DNA of 64,000 bases from Spirodela intermedia (lineage: Eukaryota; Streptophyta; Magnoliopsida; Alismatales; Araceae), in NCBI GenBank assembly GCA_902729315.2, contig LR746270.1, positions 1,414,501 to 1,478,500 on the forward strand. The letters are read 5' to 3'. Under the pieces are notes generated by a model, which saw only the letters and a list, made by a program, of their open reading frames with translations, had not been told where the DNA came from and did not search any database. This document shows, one piece after another, positions 1 to 12,300 of this stretch (positions are counted from its first letter, which is position 1; each line of letters starts with the position of its first letter). Made by a program: the position numbers and the translations under genes.

Positions 1-3000
1 CCTCCTTTGGCTTAGCAGAGCCATCGGTTGCGGCCTCCTTGCCGGTTCCCCCTGGCTTATCTCCGGCAGCAGCGGCGGCGGCACCTTCTTTCGCAGTAGG
101 CGCAGGCGGCGGCGGCGGGGGCTTCATGTGGGGCGGCAGGTTGTGCTTAAGCTTCAATAGTATCTGCCGCAACCTGGCAAGATCAGTGGGCTTTCCGGGC
201 TTTGGGCCCTGGACGACGACTATGGATGGCTTCTTCTCCTGGTCCTTCTTCCCTCTCTTCTTGTCGATGTTGGGTATTTCATGGGGGATGAGTTCTGCGA
301 TCGCCTTCCAGTACTGTTTATCCGCGTTCGCATGGAACTTCTCCTGATTGGCCAGAAACAGCTGCGAAGACGGACCCAAAAGAAAATAAGTCTGCCGCGC
401 CGTATGATTTGAAGAACCTGCATTCGTTCTTTCTGCCGGAGGGCTGTAAATGTCTGGAAGAATTACCTTCTCCCTCTCTCTGTTCTGGGTCTTGTTGGTC
501 TCGCAGTTTATCTTCCTCTTCTCATAGAAAGCCTTCTTGTATTCCTCAGCCTCCTCGATGATCTGCAGCCTCAGCTCTTTCTCCCTCTTCTCCTTCTCCT
601 CGAGATGGATGGCGTTTTGTCTGCACAGACATAAAAGTCGCGTCTTTCTTCACTGTTTTTCTCCACACGTGTGAATGCAAGAAGCAAAGGGAACTCAAGT
701 CGATGCCACATTGAGACAAGAATAACGGAAGGGAGAGAGAAAAGAAAAAGGAGTAAGATCATATTAATCTGAACTCATTTGTATGAGGGAGAGAGCGGGA
801 ATCGAGGAGAGGATGGAGGAGCGGAGATCTCATCAGCGCTGCACCACACGCCCACCAGAGGGGAAAGGAAGGAGAGGGTAGAGGAAGCAAGAGAGAGGAG
901 AGTCCACATGCGTTGACCCCACGATGACGCCATTCTCCATGGCTAATGATCGATCTTTCTCAGACAAGGAGGCATATGAACTAGGTATCTGGGATATGTA
1001 TGAGCACTAGATCCTACAGCCGTGAAATAAGTTTGAGTGAATAATAAAAAAAAAAACCTTAAAACCACGAAAGGAAGTCTTGTCCCAAATTTTGAGTGAA
1101 TTGCTTGCATCAGGAAATAAACTTCAATCTGTTCTTATGGTGATTTTGTAGTAGCCTTGGTGTCACTAAGGTTAAGCGAGTAAATCAGGCCAAACGAATC
1201 GGGCAATTGAAAGCCAGTGAGTGATTTACTCTCCCATCTATAAAGGCATATGGACAATGACAAATCTAAAGAGTTACTCTCCATAACTTATAATTGCATA
1301 ACCTCAAGGCCAGATTAGATTGACTGACATTCTAAGTTAATTAGTGCTTATCCCAGGTATCAGAGTTAATTAGTCGAAGTCTTCAGAAATCAGAGTAATA
1401 ACTGACGTTCTAAGTTAGCTCCGGATAATTAGTGCTTATCCTAAGTAACAATGGGCGGTAATTTGATGAATCCAGGACCAATTCTGTCACAATCATACAC
1501 ATAAGTCCTACCTTCAATCTTTGAGCTAGACAATCGTGGTTTGTGAAGTATTTTGCAATGGATCAGGAATCAGGCCAATCATATATGATCACAGGAAAGT
1601 AAGAACTAAAAAAAGATGTCTGTCCATCAAAGTTTGGATATACAAAAAGTTCAGATAAGTTAGATATAAAAAACTTAGCCTGACATCTTGTGCAGGGATA
1701 AATGAGGATCTTTCTACGTAAACCCTTGCCCTTGGAAAGCAATACTCGGATCAACCTCTAACTCTGAACAATCCATGGACAACCTGAACACGAACTTTCA
1801 AATCTTCTCCAAAGAATCTCTTTTTCAACGTTCACCATTTCCTGATTGAATCTTAATATAAGAAAAAAAAAGTTCAAATTTACTACACGAAGCCCACCCA
1901 CAAGCCTACCAGGAAAAATCTATTGATACACTCATGGGCCAAAACCATGATCATATATTCAGCATTCCCTTCTTATTCTCCTTCGGATACCATTCTTGAC
2001 ACGACCTTCGCTCTATTTCGGTGCTCAAGGTCAAACTATAACACAGAATGGAGGATTAATATCTTATTTAATTTTTCCTCCAAATATCGTAGTAATGTGA
2101 CAATGGATGTTTCACAAATATGGAGTTCACAAACTTATAATCAAGTGGTTCACTAGGCTTTGACAAATCGTCCATGCTTTCCAGGTTCAAAAAGTAAAGT
2201 CACTTAATCTACTAAACACTTAAATTTACAAATAATAACATCCATTCAAACAAATATTGTTACTGGCCGGAACCACATCCGCTTGAGCTGTCACGTGCTT
2301 CTTACTATGCCAAGCGTAGTCCTTAAAGGCCAATGAGAGATTATAACAATACTTACACCCTTGTCCCTGGCAAGATCATAGGACTGGCTGACAAGAGACT
2401 AATATGAATTTTCTCTAAGTAATTCTACCCAGTATTTATATACACAATAGAAACGTTATATCATGAATGTATAATTCATGCAAAATATAAACCAAGTAAC
2501 AAGACTAATATAGTCAGCAAACGCTGCATGTTATTACGTTAGATTAACTCTGAACGGACCAATAGACTCAAAGATATAACTTCTGCATGCTTTCAACACT
2601 TTATCAAATGCATCAGACTAGAATAATTAGTCCACTAAGCCAATGTATGAAGTTTACAATATCTGCATAGATCAAACCTGAATCACAAGAATGTTCATAT
2701 TACTCAATATGCCAAAATAAATGACCATATTGTATATAGGTTCATCGGAAAACATTTCGACTTTTTTCCTATTCATACGCTATAAATATGTAGTACATAT
2801 CTCATTAAAACCATAAGATGACACTCATTATCCTAAGCCATCGTTTCATAAATATTCATAATACGCTAAAAAGGGACGGGAATTTTCTCAGGAATAAATA
2901 AAAGATAGTATGTCACATCCAAATCAGTAACACATGGATGTATATAATGATCAAATTCAAAATGCTGCAAGGAAGTGACAAAAATGTTTCCAACTCTTTA

Positions 3001-5416
3001 CTCATTTGAATGTTAACAGCTGACATAAAAATATTATTCTACCTCGACTTACTACTGACAGTAATTCCACTAGGAATATTCAGGAGTTTTTAAATCTTTA
3101 TGGCTGATAACCATAATGGAGGTGAAAGAAATTCAGATGGGTAATTTCCGCAAACAGTCAGTTGTTACTTGAAAAAAAATATCAATCATACTCATGGGAT
3201 TGTGTATTGCTGCCAAGTTCAAATGTTATAAAGGCAAAAAATTCACTCAAAGAGTTACTAAAATCTTATGTCAACAATGTATTGGAAATGCTTACAAGAT
3301 CGTTGTGATTTGGCAAACAACAGAAAGGAAACATTGGTGCCCATTAACTTCATAAAACCGTCGTAAAATATGGACCATTCAATTAGAAAATCGAGGTTTA
3401 ACTTTGCATATGTGATGGGAACACTTTAAATGGCGGAGGCAAGGACAATATTCAGTTTCCAGGTGGAATTTGCAAAGTAAGCATTTTTCTATTGAGAGGG
3501 TCACGAATAAAGAGTGTTGTCGGCAAGTTCTTCTGTACTGGGGTATCGTAGATTAACGTCTCACCTCTCACAGAATCAGTAAACTCAAATCGATTCCATC
3601 TTTTATTCATTTATTCCAAGGAGAGATTGAGTCCCCTAGTGAAACTTCAGTTAAATCGCTAAAGTAAATTTGATTGAACCGATCTAGATAGGAACAAGAA
3701 AAATTCATGAACAAGGGCAAGATGTGGGAGACGCAGACAATAAAATACCAGACTTGGTTTCGTTTCTGATTTGGTTATACGCAGAGAAACAGAGAGAGAT
3801 TAGTTCTGACTCTCAGGTCACTGCTTTCCTTCACTCAACTGCGGGTGGCGACGTTAAAGCCTTCCTGTGGCAACCTCCTTGTTTCCCAACTCCCAACTAC
3901 AAGATACGAATCTGACGTCATAAGACGGCTGCTGCATTACCTTCTGTTGCTTCCCTTTTTTCATCTACCTCTCGCCTTAGGAAAGCCTTAGAACACCTTC
4001 CCTCTCTCCATTAACCTCTTCATCCACCCTTTCTCCCCCATTTCCATGCCATCCCGCATGATAAAGGGACATTTTTTTAATACCTCGCCATTCACACAAA
4101 ATCAAGCTTATCACTCCATAAACATGAAAAAAAACACTAAACTCCATAGCTTATCAGTTTTCTTGTCTTATCCAAAACTGAAAACCTTTCTGTTAAAGAA
4201 AGTGTAAATCGGCATAATCATATTCGGTTCAGAGATTGGGGCGGAAAGGTGTTCGGTGATTAAAAACACAAGAAAGCTCTATTTAAACTCACCTCACAAG
4301 CGTGATGTCATCTCAGACATCAAGGAAAGAAAAAAAACTGCAGTGTGGATTCACAGAAATTGTGAGCGCATAAAGCTAAACTTGCTACATTATCATGAAC
4401 ATGCAACTGGAAAACTGCAACATTAGCATCAAAATCACTTAAGAATAAGAAGTATTCAAATATACTACAATTTTGCATCCAAGATTAGGAGTTTTGAGCG
4501 TCTTAGGAAATGAAAAGTTCGTTTTTTTCCTCTAATGAACAAGTTTGGTCAACCATTTAAACCTCAAGAGTATAAACGAAAAAAAAATATTAACACCATG
4601 AAAAACTAACGGTAAGCAAACCAATCATTCAGAACTTGTCGAATTAAAGTGGTAACAAAAATACATCATGAGGGAACAACATTTACAAAAGAATCGAAAA
4701 ACTGTCCACAAGAACCGTAGTCAAAATACATGATCTCTCATCGTTAATTAAAATTAGAAGAGCATAGATCTGATCAACACGACAAGATATCAACAAAAAA
4801 GAATCAACGGAAGCGATTGTTTGGACCCGAACGTATCAGCAGAACCCAAAAAAATCCGAAGTAATCCTAGCATCGACCGATCAGATCTGGGGCAAGTGAT
4901 CCAGAAAAAAATGCAATATCCTCACCGGCGCCACTCACGGATGAGAAATCCCTCCTCAGGCGGCATCTCGTTCAGAGGCGGTAGCACTGAGCCATCTGAG
5001 GCGAAGATTCCGTCGTCATCCACCTCCCCATACGCCTTCCCGTTGGACTCAGGTATCGAGAACGGGGAAGGCGAGGAGACGAAGTCTGGATGCTGATCCG
5101 TGCGGAACCCGTAGTTCTCTGGGGAGGGAGGAATGCTATCCCCGGAAACATGAAGAACGGGGATTGGAACCTCATCATGGGCAAAGCTACCGCCGTCCGC
5201 GGGGAAACCCAAAGGGGGTTCATCCACAGGAATTTCCCCGAAAGTACCCTTAGCATCCTCATCTGCGGCGAAGCCACCATAGCTCTCGTACCTCTGGGAG
5301 GGGAGACGGGGATCGTACCCTAGGTACCCATCGTCGTCGAAAGGGCGCGTGCCCGCGACTCTCGCCGCAGCCTCCTCCTCCCCATCGTGGCCGAAGTCGT
5401 CGAAAGCCGTAGACAT
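1..5416 (-). CDS. CLC: clathrin light chain, 3' end cut by the window edge
   Basis: Clathrin light chain binds the clathrin heavy-chain hub and regulates coat assembly at the plasma membrane and trans-Golgi network. Exons on the minus strand are 4926-5416, 467-620 and 1-361 (continuing off the window). Exon 1 encodes the plant-type acidic N-terminus: [11 protein letters not shown] near residue 5, then the conserved [16 protein letters not shown] block, ending in [11 protein letters not shown]. Exon 2 is the charged helix that binds heavy chain ([18 protein letters not shown] and onward). Exon 3 begins [18 protein letters not shown] and runs into a proline/alanine-rich tail. Both introns are GT-AG and keep the frame (phase 2, then phase 0). 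I chose the ATG at 5416, eleven codons inside the longest frame, because the family starts just before AFDDFG. Intron 1 is long (4.3 kb); intron 2 is only 105 bp. The stop codon lies outside the window. Confidence 0.93.
621..4925 (-). other. long first intron of the clathrin light chain gene
   Basis: This 4.3 kb intron is AT-rich. I see no conserved coding frame on either strand; the longest open frames are short and match no family I know. It contains a diverged short duplication at about 1326-1444 and a purine-rich stretch at about 720-900. The donor is gtgagg on the gene strand next to 4925 and the acceptor is tgtgcag next to 621. No transposon termini were recognised. Confidence 0.75.
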
Positions 5417-5604
5417 CTCCCCTCTCCCGATCCCTTCTGCCGAGGCCACGGGGCTTCACCTCCCGCTGCAAGAGGAATAACCCACCCACACCGCTGACAA
5501 TCGCTGTCGGCCCTGTTTTATTTGCGCTCGTTCTGGTGCGGTCTGGAAGGGGGGGGAAGAAGGCCCCGTAGGCGGTGAAGAAGAGGAAAGAGTGTTGCTC
5601 ACAG

Positions 5605-5632
5605 CACGTGCCGACCCCGGAGATCACACGTG
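5605..5632. promoter_or_regulatory. pair of G-box/ABRE cores upstream of clathrin light chain
   Basis: Two perfect palindromic CACGTG hexamers occur at 5605-5610 and 5627-5632, spaced 22 bp centre to centre, about two helical turns. They lie roughly 190-215 bp upstream of the clathrin ATG. This core is bound by bZIP and bHLH factors in plants. Function here is inferred only from sequence and position. Confidence 0.4.
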
Positions 5633-5725
5633 TACAACTATTTGGCCTTTAAAAACCTTCAAATTATTCAAACCAGCTTCTTAATTTTTCATATTGGGCC
5701 CGGCGTGTCCCAGAATTCGGCCCAT

Positions 5726-5753
5726 TCCCTCTCTCTCTCTCTCTCTCTCTCTC
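5726..5753. repeat. CT/GA dinucleotide microsatellite
   Basis: A near-perfect (CT)n run lies upstream of the clathrin light chain gene. CT runs of this kind are common in plant promoters and 5' leaders. Confidence 0.9.
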
Positions 5754-6376
5754 ATTTTCTCTCTCTATTTATCTCCGCGTTTGACTCGGAAGGATCGGGG
5801 CACGATAAAAAAAGAACTAGATTTAAGAGCGTGAGGGCTCGCTCCGGCCAGTAGACTTTCATCATTCGTGGGGTTGACTTCCAGATCTTCAGGCATAGAC
5901 AGTGCGGTCAAGGGGCCGGACGATATTTTTTTCCCAAATTTGGACCTCAAAACAACCCCAGATATGGAAGCACCACCAGATCGATGAAGTAACTCGTACG
6001 AGCTTCCATCTCCACGGCCGCTGACTTCCCCCGGTCTTTGACATCAGCCGACGTTGACTTCCAGTCGTCTCCTCTCGACCTCCATCCGCGATCACAGGAA
6101 GGGGAGGGGAAGAAAAAAACCCAAAAAAGAAAAAAAAACTCGCAGAAGAGAAATTGCTGCAGACGAGCAAAACCCAATCATCTTCCGCTGAGGCGCCGCC
6201 GCACAAGAACACCCCCGACCGACCGCCGGCCTTCTCGTTGTCTCCGCCGTCGACGTTGACTTCCAACCCGCCGCCGCCGGAAATGGCCGCGCCCCTCGGG
6301 CCGCCGCCGCGGGCGGCGGCGGGCCATTGAGGCCCCATGAGCTCTCCGCCGGAGAAAAGAGGCGGCGTCACCATCA

Positions 6377-9300
6377 TCAGAGCACCGGCGCGTCGTCCCT
6401 GGAATATCTCGCAGAAGAGGTCCTCTGCAGTCCCCGCGGGAGATCTTGCTTGAGCCGCTTGTTGGACATCGAGTGAGCCAACCTGGCCAATCACACAACG
6501 GGGGGAAAAACAAAAAAAGAAGGTTGACCTCGCGACCGGATAAAAAACTTCTAAAGGTAGAAGTCAACGGGTTCGTGCCGGCTCACCTCGGGGAAGAAGA
6601 CCGCTTCGGAGCGAACTGACCCAGCATTGACTGCAGATTCACAAGGGCCTCCTGGGCAGCCTGCGGCGAGTGGCCATTAAAAGAAAAAGAAAAATAAAGA
6701 TTAAATATTTGAAAGGCCCAAATCAACCAAAGACGGCAATTTTTTTGAGTATCTTCGCCGGAGACACCTGCAGCTTGGCTTCTTCTCTGGACATTCCGCT
6801 TCCCTTCCCGAGGAGTTGACCACCGATCTCCACCTGAAAAGAAGATTACACTTTTGTCGGATGAGCATAAATAAATAAATATTTTAAAAAAATTATTCTC
6901 ATAAAAAGTAAAAATTAAGGCGGATAAATACCAACCTGCGCCGTCACTTCCCCCTTGGTGGAAGGGTCAACGGAAACCCCAGGCTGTGTTAGGAAATTCA
7001 GGCTGAATCCTTCTAGGGCGCACTATAAAAGCAGACCCAAATAAAAGTCGTCGTTATGGCACCCGGGGAGCTTTCAGAAAAAAATATATACAGACATGTA
7101 GGAGCGAGGAACAAGTACAGAGAACCATGGACCCTTACAAGTTCCTTAAGAGCGGCTAAGTCAGCACCTGATGGCCTAGATCGGTCAACTCTCTGGTCCT
7201 GGAATCGGGCCTGCTCCAGTGAACTGCTAAGGACAGGCTCGTCCCCCCGGTAGGCTGGGTACTGGAAGGAGCTTTTGCCGCTCACAGCACCATTCTCTTT
7301 CGCATGTGGAGCCTCATCATGCATGGAATCAGGGTCGTGTGAAACAGTCGAGAGATACTTATCTGCCAAAAGTCAAAAGATGGGCTGATCGTCAGAAACA
7401 TATTCAACCCCCGCCCAGGGCTGTCTAAAAGTAGCATTTTTATTGAATCGAGTATCCTATTTCCGGTTTGCTGCTGCAGGAGAGACCTTATTATCCTGAA
7501 GTCAAATTTTCCACTTATGGATGAACATAGGATGAACTTTCGATAGCTTTAAATATTTACAAACTGGTGCAGCAAAAAAGAAAAAGGCATTTTATACAAC
7601 AAATTCTCGGTAGAAACTTACGAGCAAATCTTTCTTATAAACCAGTCCCAACTGTGAATTATCCACTCCCAACTTACTTCGAGACGATAATTTAAATATG
7701 AAAAATGGAAGAATCGTGTGTTGCTAGATGCAAGCAATTAGACTGTGATGAGATAAATAGTCAACAGGCAGCTCAAAGATGTATCCATGGATGATTGGCA
7801 TAGATGAGTAAAACACGTGTAAACCATTAAAATACAGGGATATATTACTAGGATCACGAAGTCAAGGGAATTAAAAGTATTTATTGCTCAAGGGTACTTT
7901 CAAAATATAGTAATTGACTGATAATCATGGGATCTCTTACTGGCTAGATTTCTAAGGGAGCTCTCTGACGCGTGATGCTGTGCCTCTTTCCTAGTTCTAC
8001 CAATTCCTTCGCCTACTTTCTCCCCAACAAACCAAACCTGCAGATAAAGAGCAAGACGAAACGTGTATTCCCTCAAAAAATTAGGAATAAAAAATTTATG
8101 ATATATCATACTTCAAGATATTACAAAATAAATGAAAGCAAGAATTGCTGATGTATACAGGCTATATACTCCACTGGTCTCTTCTTTTGATTCTAGCCAC
8201 TTGAGTACAACAGATAAACATTTAAGTCCTAAATTCAATCTTTTTTTAATGATCACAAAATATACTCAAAGATAAAATGGTTATTACACATCATTTCATT
8301 ACTAAGATTTTAATATCTGAATGATGATGTTACTTTGCACTCTCTTAAAAAGTTTCACATAATTTTAAAATAGATTGGTAAATATCTTGATCTTTTCACT
8401 GTTTCAGAAAAAAAGATTCAACCTGAGTCACTCCATGACAAACAAAGAAAAGACCTACTACCAGAGAACTTGTCATTTTTCATGACTAGTTGTTTGAATG
8501 GCTACAAAAAACCGATTTCTGATCATCTCAGAAAAGAGAAATCAACACATGCGCAGACACTAATCCATTTATAAATCCCTTGGTAAGAAAGTTTACAAGT
8601 TTTTTAAAACATTCTTTCGGGAGAAAGTTGTCCTAAATTTCAAAGCTTTGGCATTCAACGCCCACATCAACACACTCAAAGAAGTGCTTGCTATCAAAGA
8701 TATAAGATCATTTTATTCATTATTTGTGAGGATTCATGGTAACAAGTAGCTATTGCTAAAAGCAAGTGCTAGACGCAGGCAATTTTTTTTTAGAGCTCTT
8801 ACTTTAGAAATAGCAAAGCTAAATATCAAATGCCTGACATTCAACCAAAAGAATTTAAATTAAGGAATTAACACCAAGTGTTTATTGGCTTTATCTTGAG
8901 ACGTGAATCAAGAGAGACAAGTCAACATCTTGATGTTCAATGAATTGAATCATTCAGAGAAATGAAAATAATGTATAAGCTATCCTCACGCATCTAACAA
9001 CATACAACAGGTCGATCCATTGATCATAAAAAACTATATTCTAGAAATTTTAAATTTAGTGAAATCCAAGAGAAAGTCACTTAAAATATCATAGTAAGTA
9101 GGTGAGACAAGTAAAGAATTTTTTTAAAGTCAAAACTTATAGATTAAAAAAAAATTCAATTCACCTAACTTAATACTGGGTTGAACTAAAACTGACCAGA
9201 TATAGGACCACAAAAAAAAAGGCCAATACATGTTCAGTAAAGTGAAAAATAATCAGGCAAAATAGTTGCAAACAGGGTAAAGAAACAGTGACTCTGTGAA

Positions 9301-12300
9301 AAATGATGCTGAAAAAATCAAGGCTAATGTGCAAGAAAGTTGAATACTTATCATCACCTATGACAGGAAGAAAGACATCAAAGTTGAGAATAGAAATGGC
9401 TCAGGCCTTTTCTTATGTAAAAAGAAACACATACGAGGCTCAATACTCAGATTTTTTGTTTTGCCATATTTATCAAGAGAAGTCGAACACAATGAATAAA
9501 AGTCACTACCTCAATGGAAAACTGCAATTCTGTAGTATCAACCAATGCTGCTCTAAATTCCACCTGTCATTACAAATGTATAATTTAATTAGTCAAATTT
9601 GCCATAAATTAACAGTAAAATAAAAAAATGAAGGTTAACCACCTTGTCTCCGCATTTTGTTGCAATATCCAGTAAAACACCAGTAGGTGTATCTAAATAC
9701 GGTGAAGTCATTCGCCAAGAATCAAAATAAGCATCTCTGTTGCTAATAGACGCCCGTCCGACAGGTACCTCATCACCTTCAAAGATAAAATTGGCTTAAT
9801 CAAAATTATGCATCTAAGGATCGACACCAAAACTTGGTACATATAAAGGCAAGCAAATCGACTAACCCAATCACCTCCCTTCACAATTGGTAAGACGAAA
9901 CAAAATCAGACAGTTCAGACTATTACATTAAAGCCAGCGCCAACTGGACCACAGGCTAACAAATGTTTATCATTAGGACCAAGCTATCAACCACGAACAG
10001 TGCAGAAGTAAAACATCCTAAATAACTTAAGCTACTAGAAGAACAAGACATTCCTCTTTATTTTTGGACCTAGATAGAAAATTGTAATTTTCAGGGTTAT
10101 TTTTGAACCTACATAATCTAATCAACAGTCTAAAGCATGCACAAGCACTTGTCCACATAATCATTACTCATGGACAAAACCAAGACCAGGTTTTAGATGC
10201 ACATCTTTAGGGAGGTCGGGCACTAAAAACCTTTTTCAGGTTGGCAAATGTAACCTGAAAAAAGCCAAAGGAGTATGACCCTCTTCTTTATAATCTCCTC
10301 AACCAGAAACCAAACCCACTCAATGCCAAGCATTCAAACAATCAGATGCAGGTCATGAGCCTCCAGGTAAGTGAGGCCATGCTTCACGTACATATTTCTT
10401 GCACCTCCCTTGGCATGGTCAAAACTGACAAAAACCTATCAAATCTTTTGCTCTGGCATCATCGTCACATATAAGACCACTGTCCACACAAATATTTATG
10501 ATATAAACCATAGAAAATGAAGAATATGCCAAGTCCATATAAAACATCATCGTCACATATAAGACCATATAAGACCACTGTCCACACAAATATTTATGAT
10601 AGAAAATGTTTCTCCCCAACCCCCAAGTCCTTTTATCTGTTGTTATCACCAGTAACCTTGATAAATGCATGAAGATGAATAGGCTATATTTATATGGGTC
10701 TAGCCAATTTGATGTCCAGAATAGAAAGCTACTCGACTTATCATGACCCTGATCCCTTAACAAGGAAGACAACCACCGGCAAAGCTCCATGATGCTCTAA
10801 CGAAAATCATCAAATGTTTTAAACGTATGACAAGAAATTGACAGTACCTTATCTTAACTGCAAAAATACACTCTAATGCTGTACTCTAAACCTCTTTTCA
10901 GCAAGGATGGAATATCATCACATGCAGGAAATATTAAAAATATAATCCGTGGAACAGGGGAATGGAATGCTAGTATTTGTGAAACTTTGGACAGAATTTT
11001 TGGTAAAAGAAATAAGAATATGCCAAGTGAGACAAATGGCTTCACGGGACAAAGCTAAGAAATAAAGCCAGCAAACATTTTTTTAATTCGGAACCAGATC
11101 AAGGTAAATTAATGGCAAGGTACCATACAACTAATATCATCACGCTTTGTAGATCTTATAGTCAACAAAAGACTCCTAATGTGTAGTGATTAACAATTAA
11201 AGATACCTGGCACGTGATGGTGATTTAACGCCGCATGTTTTGGCCGCAATTGCCCATCCCCGTGATATATCTGGAAATAATACACGAATATCAACTTTAA
11301 AGTAGATAATCCTCAATTTAAGAAATATACATATATATCTTAAATATAAATACCTCTTTAGACAATCTCTGATTGTCGTGAATGGGCCTTTCAGGTCGGG
11401 CAAAATTGTCCACACGAGGAAAGAAAGGCCTGGTCTTGTCAAAACGTACAGCTTCTGGTTCAAAAGCAAACTCTTTTGGAGCTCTATTTAATTTCCTTGG
11501 ACTCATCTCTTCCTCAACAGGAAACCAACCTCCATGTGACTGTATGGGAGGGTTCAGTGAGACCTGCAAGGGAACTCTAGCTGGCAATACAGAATCATTT
11601 GGAATATGATCTCTCGTGTCTTGTCCGTGCTGCAAGATGAGAAGTCTTCTCCTTGTATTTGGATCTAGTTCCGATTCAGGCACCTCGCCCTCTTCCCTTG
11701 CTGGGGAGGCTTGCAAACTAGACTCTGGGATGCCTGGTTGAACCAACGGCTTAACAGAACCTATGCTTAGAGGTTGTTGATTATCATGCAAAGATGTGGC
11801 AACTTGGGAGGCTGCTGGCGTAGGCACGATCGATGAAGAAGCCAACACATGTTGAAGAGAGGACACCGATCTTGGGTCCAGGTTACTGAGTATAGAAGGT
11901 GCTGCTTGGACATTAAAGTTTGCTTCCTAAGGAAAAGAAACAGCTATGTTACTGTGGTAAAAATTGCTGGATGTTTTCTGCATACACAGGATGAGAAATG
12001 ATGAATACAACATGCATTTCTAGATGGGCTGAACGAACTTAACAAACCTTTAGTCTCTTCTCAACTTCAACGTCTGCCATGCCATCAAAAGATAATGGGT
12101 CCTTGCTTCCATTTGAGACAGAGGTATCATCCTGAAAAAATCCCAGATATCTTAAAGTGAATGGGATATTTTGTAAAATAATATCAACAATGGGTCACGG
12201 TCCTCGGGTAGTTAATTACCTCTGATATCAGATAGTTACCAACATCTGGAGCAGAAGGAAAATCCACCAATTCATCTTCATAGAAAACATCAGAGATGCG

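Larger units (their letters stand above)
5417..6376. other. intergenic: clathrin promoter and CPL1 3' flank
   Basis: This stretch holds the 5' leader and promoter of the minus-strand clathrin light chain gene and the 3' UTR of the minus-strand CPL1 gene. A CT run lies at 5726-5753, and two CACGTG boxes lie at 5605-5610 and 5627-5632. GC-rich open frames on both strands at about 5900-6300 match nothing I recognise and are probably spurious. Confidence 0.6.

Noticed and set aside
5889-6567. Open frames of 130-200 codons on the minus strand overlapping the CPL1 3' end
   Set aside because: They overlap the last CPL1 exon in other frames and consist of GC-rich, arginine/glycine-biased sequence. 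The CPL1 frame ending in the basic MSNKRLK tail is the conserved one.
9777-11206. CPL1 intron 9 donor gtatcttt resembles the GT-AG U12 donor gtatcctt
   Set aside because: One base differs from the consensus, and the nearest tccttaga-like branch site is about 40 nt from the acceptor, too far for a U12 intron. It is treated as U2-type.
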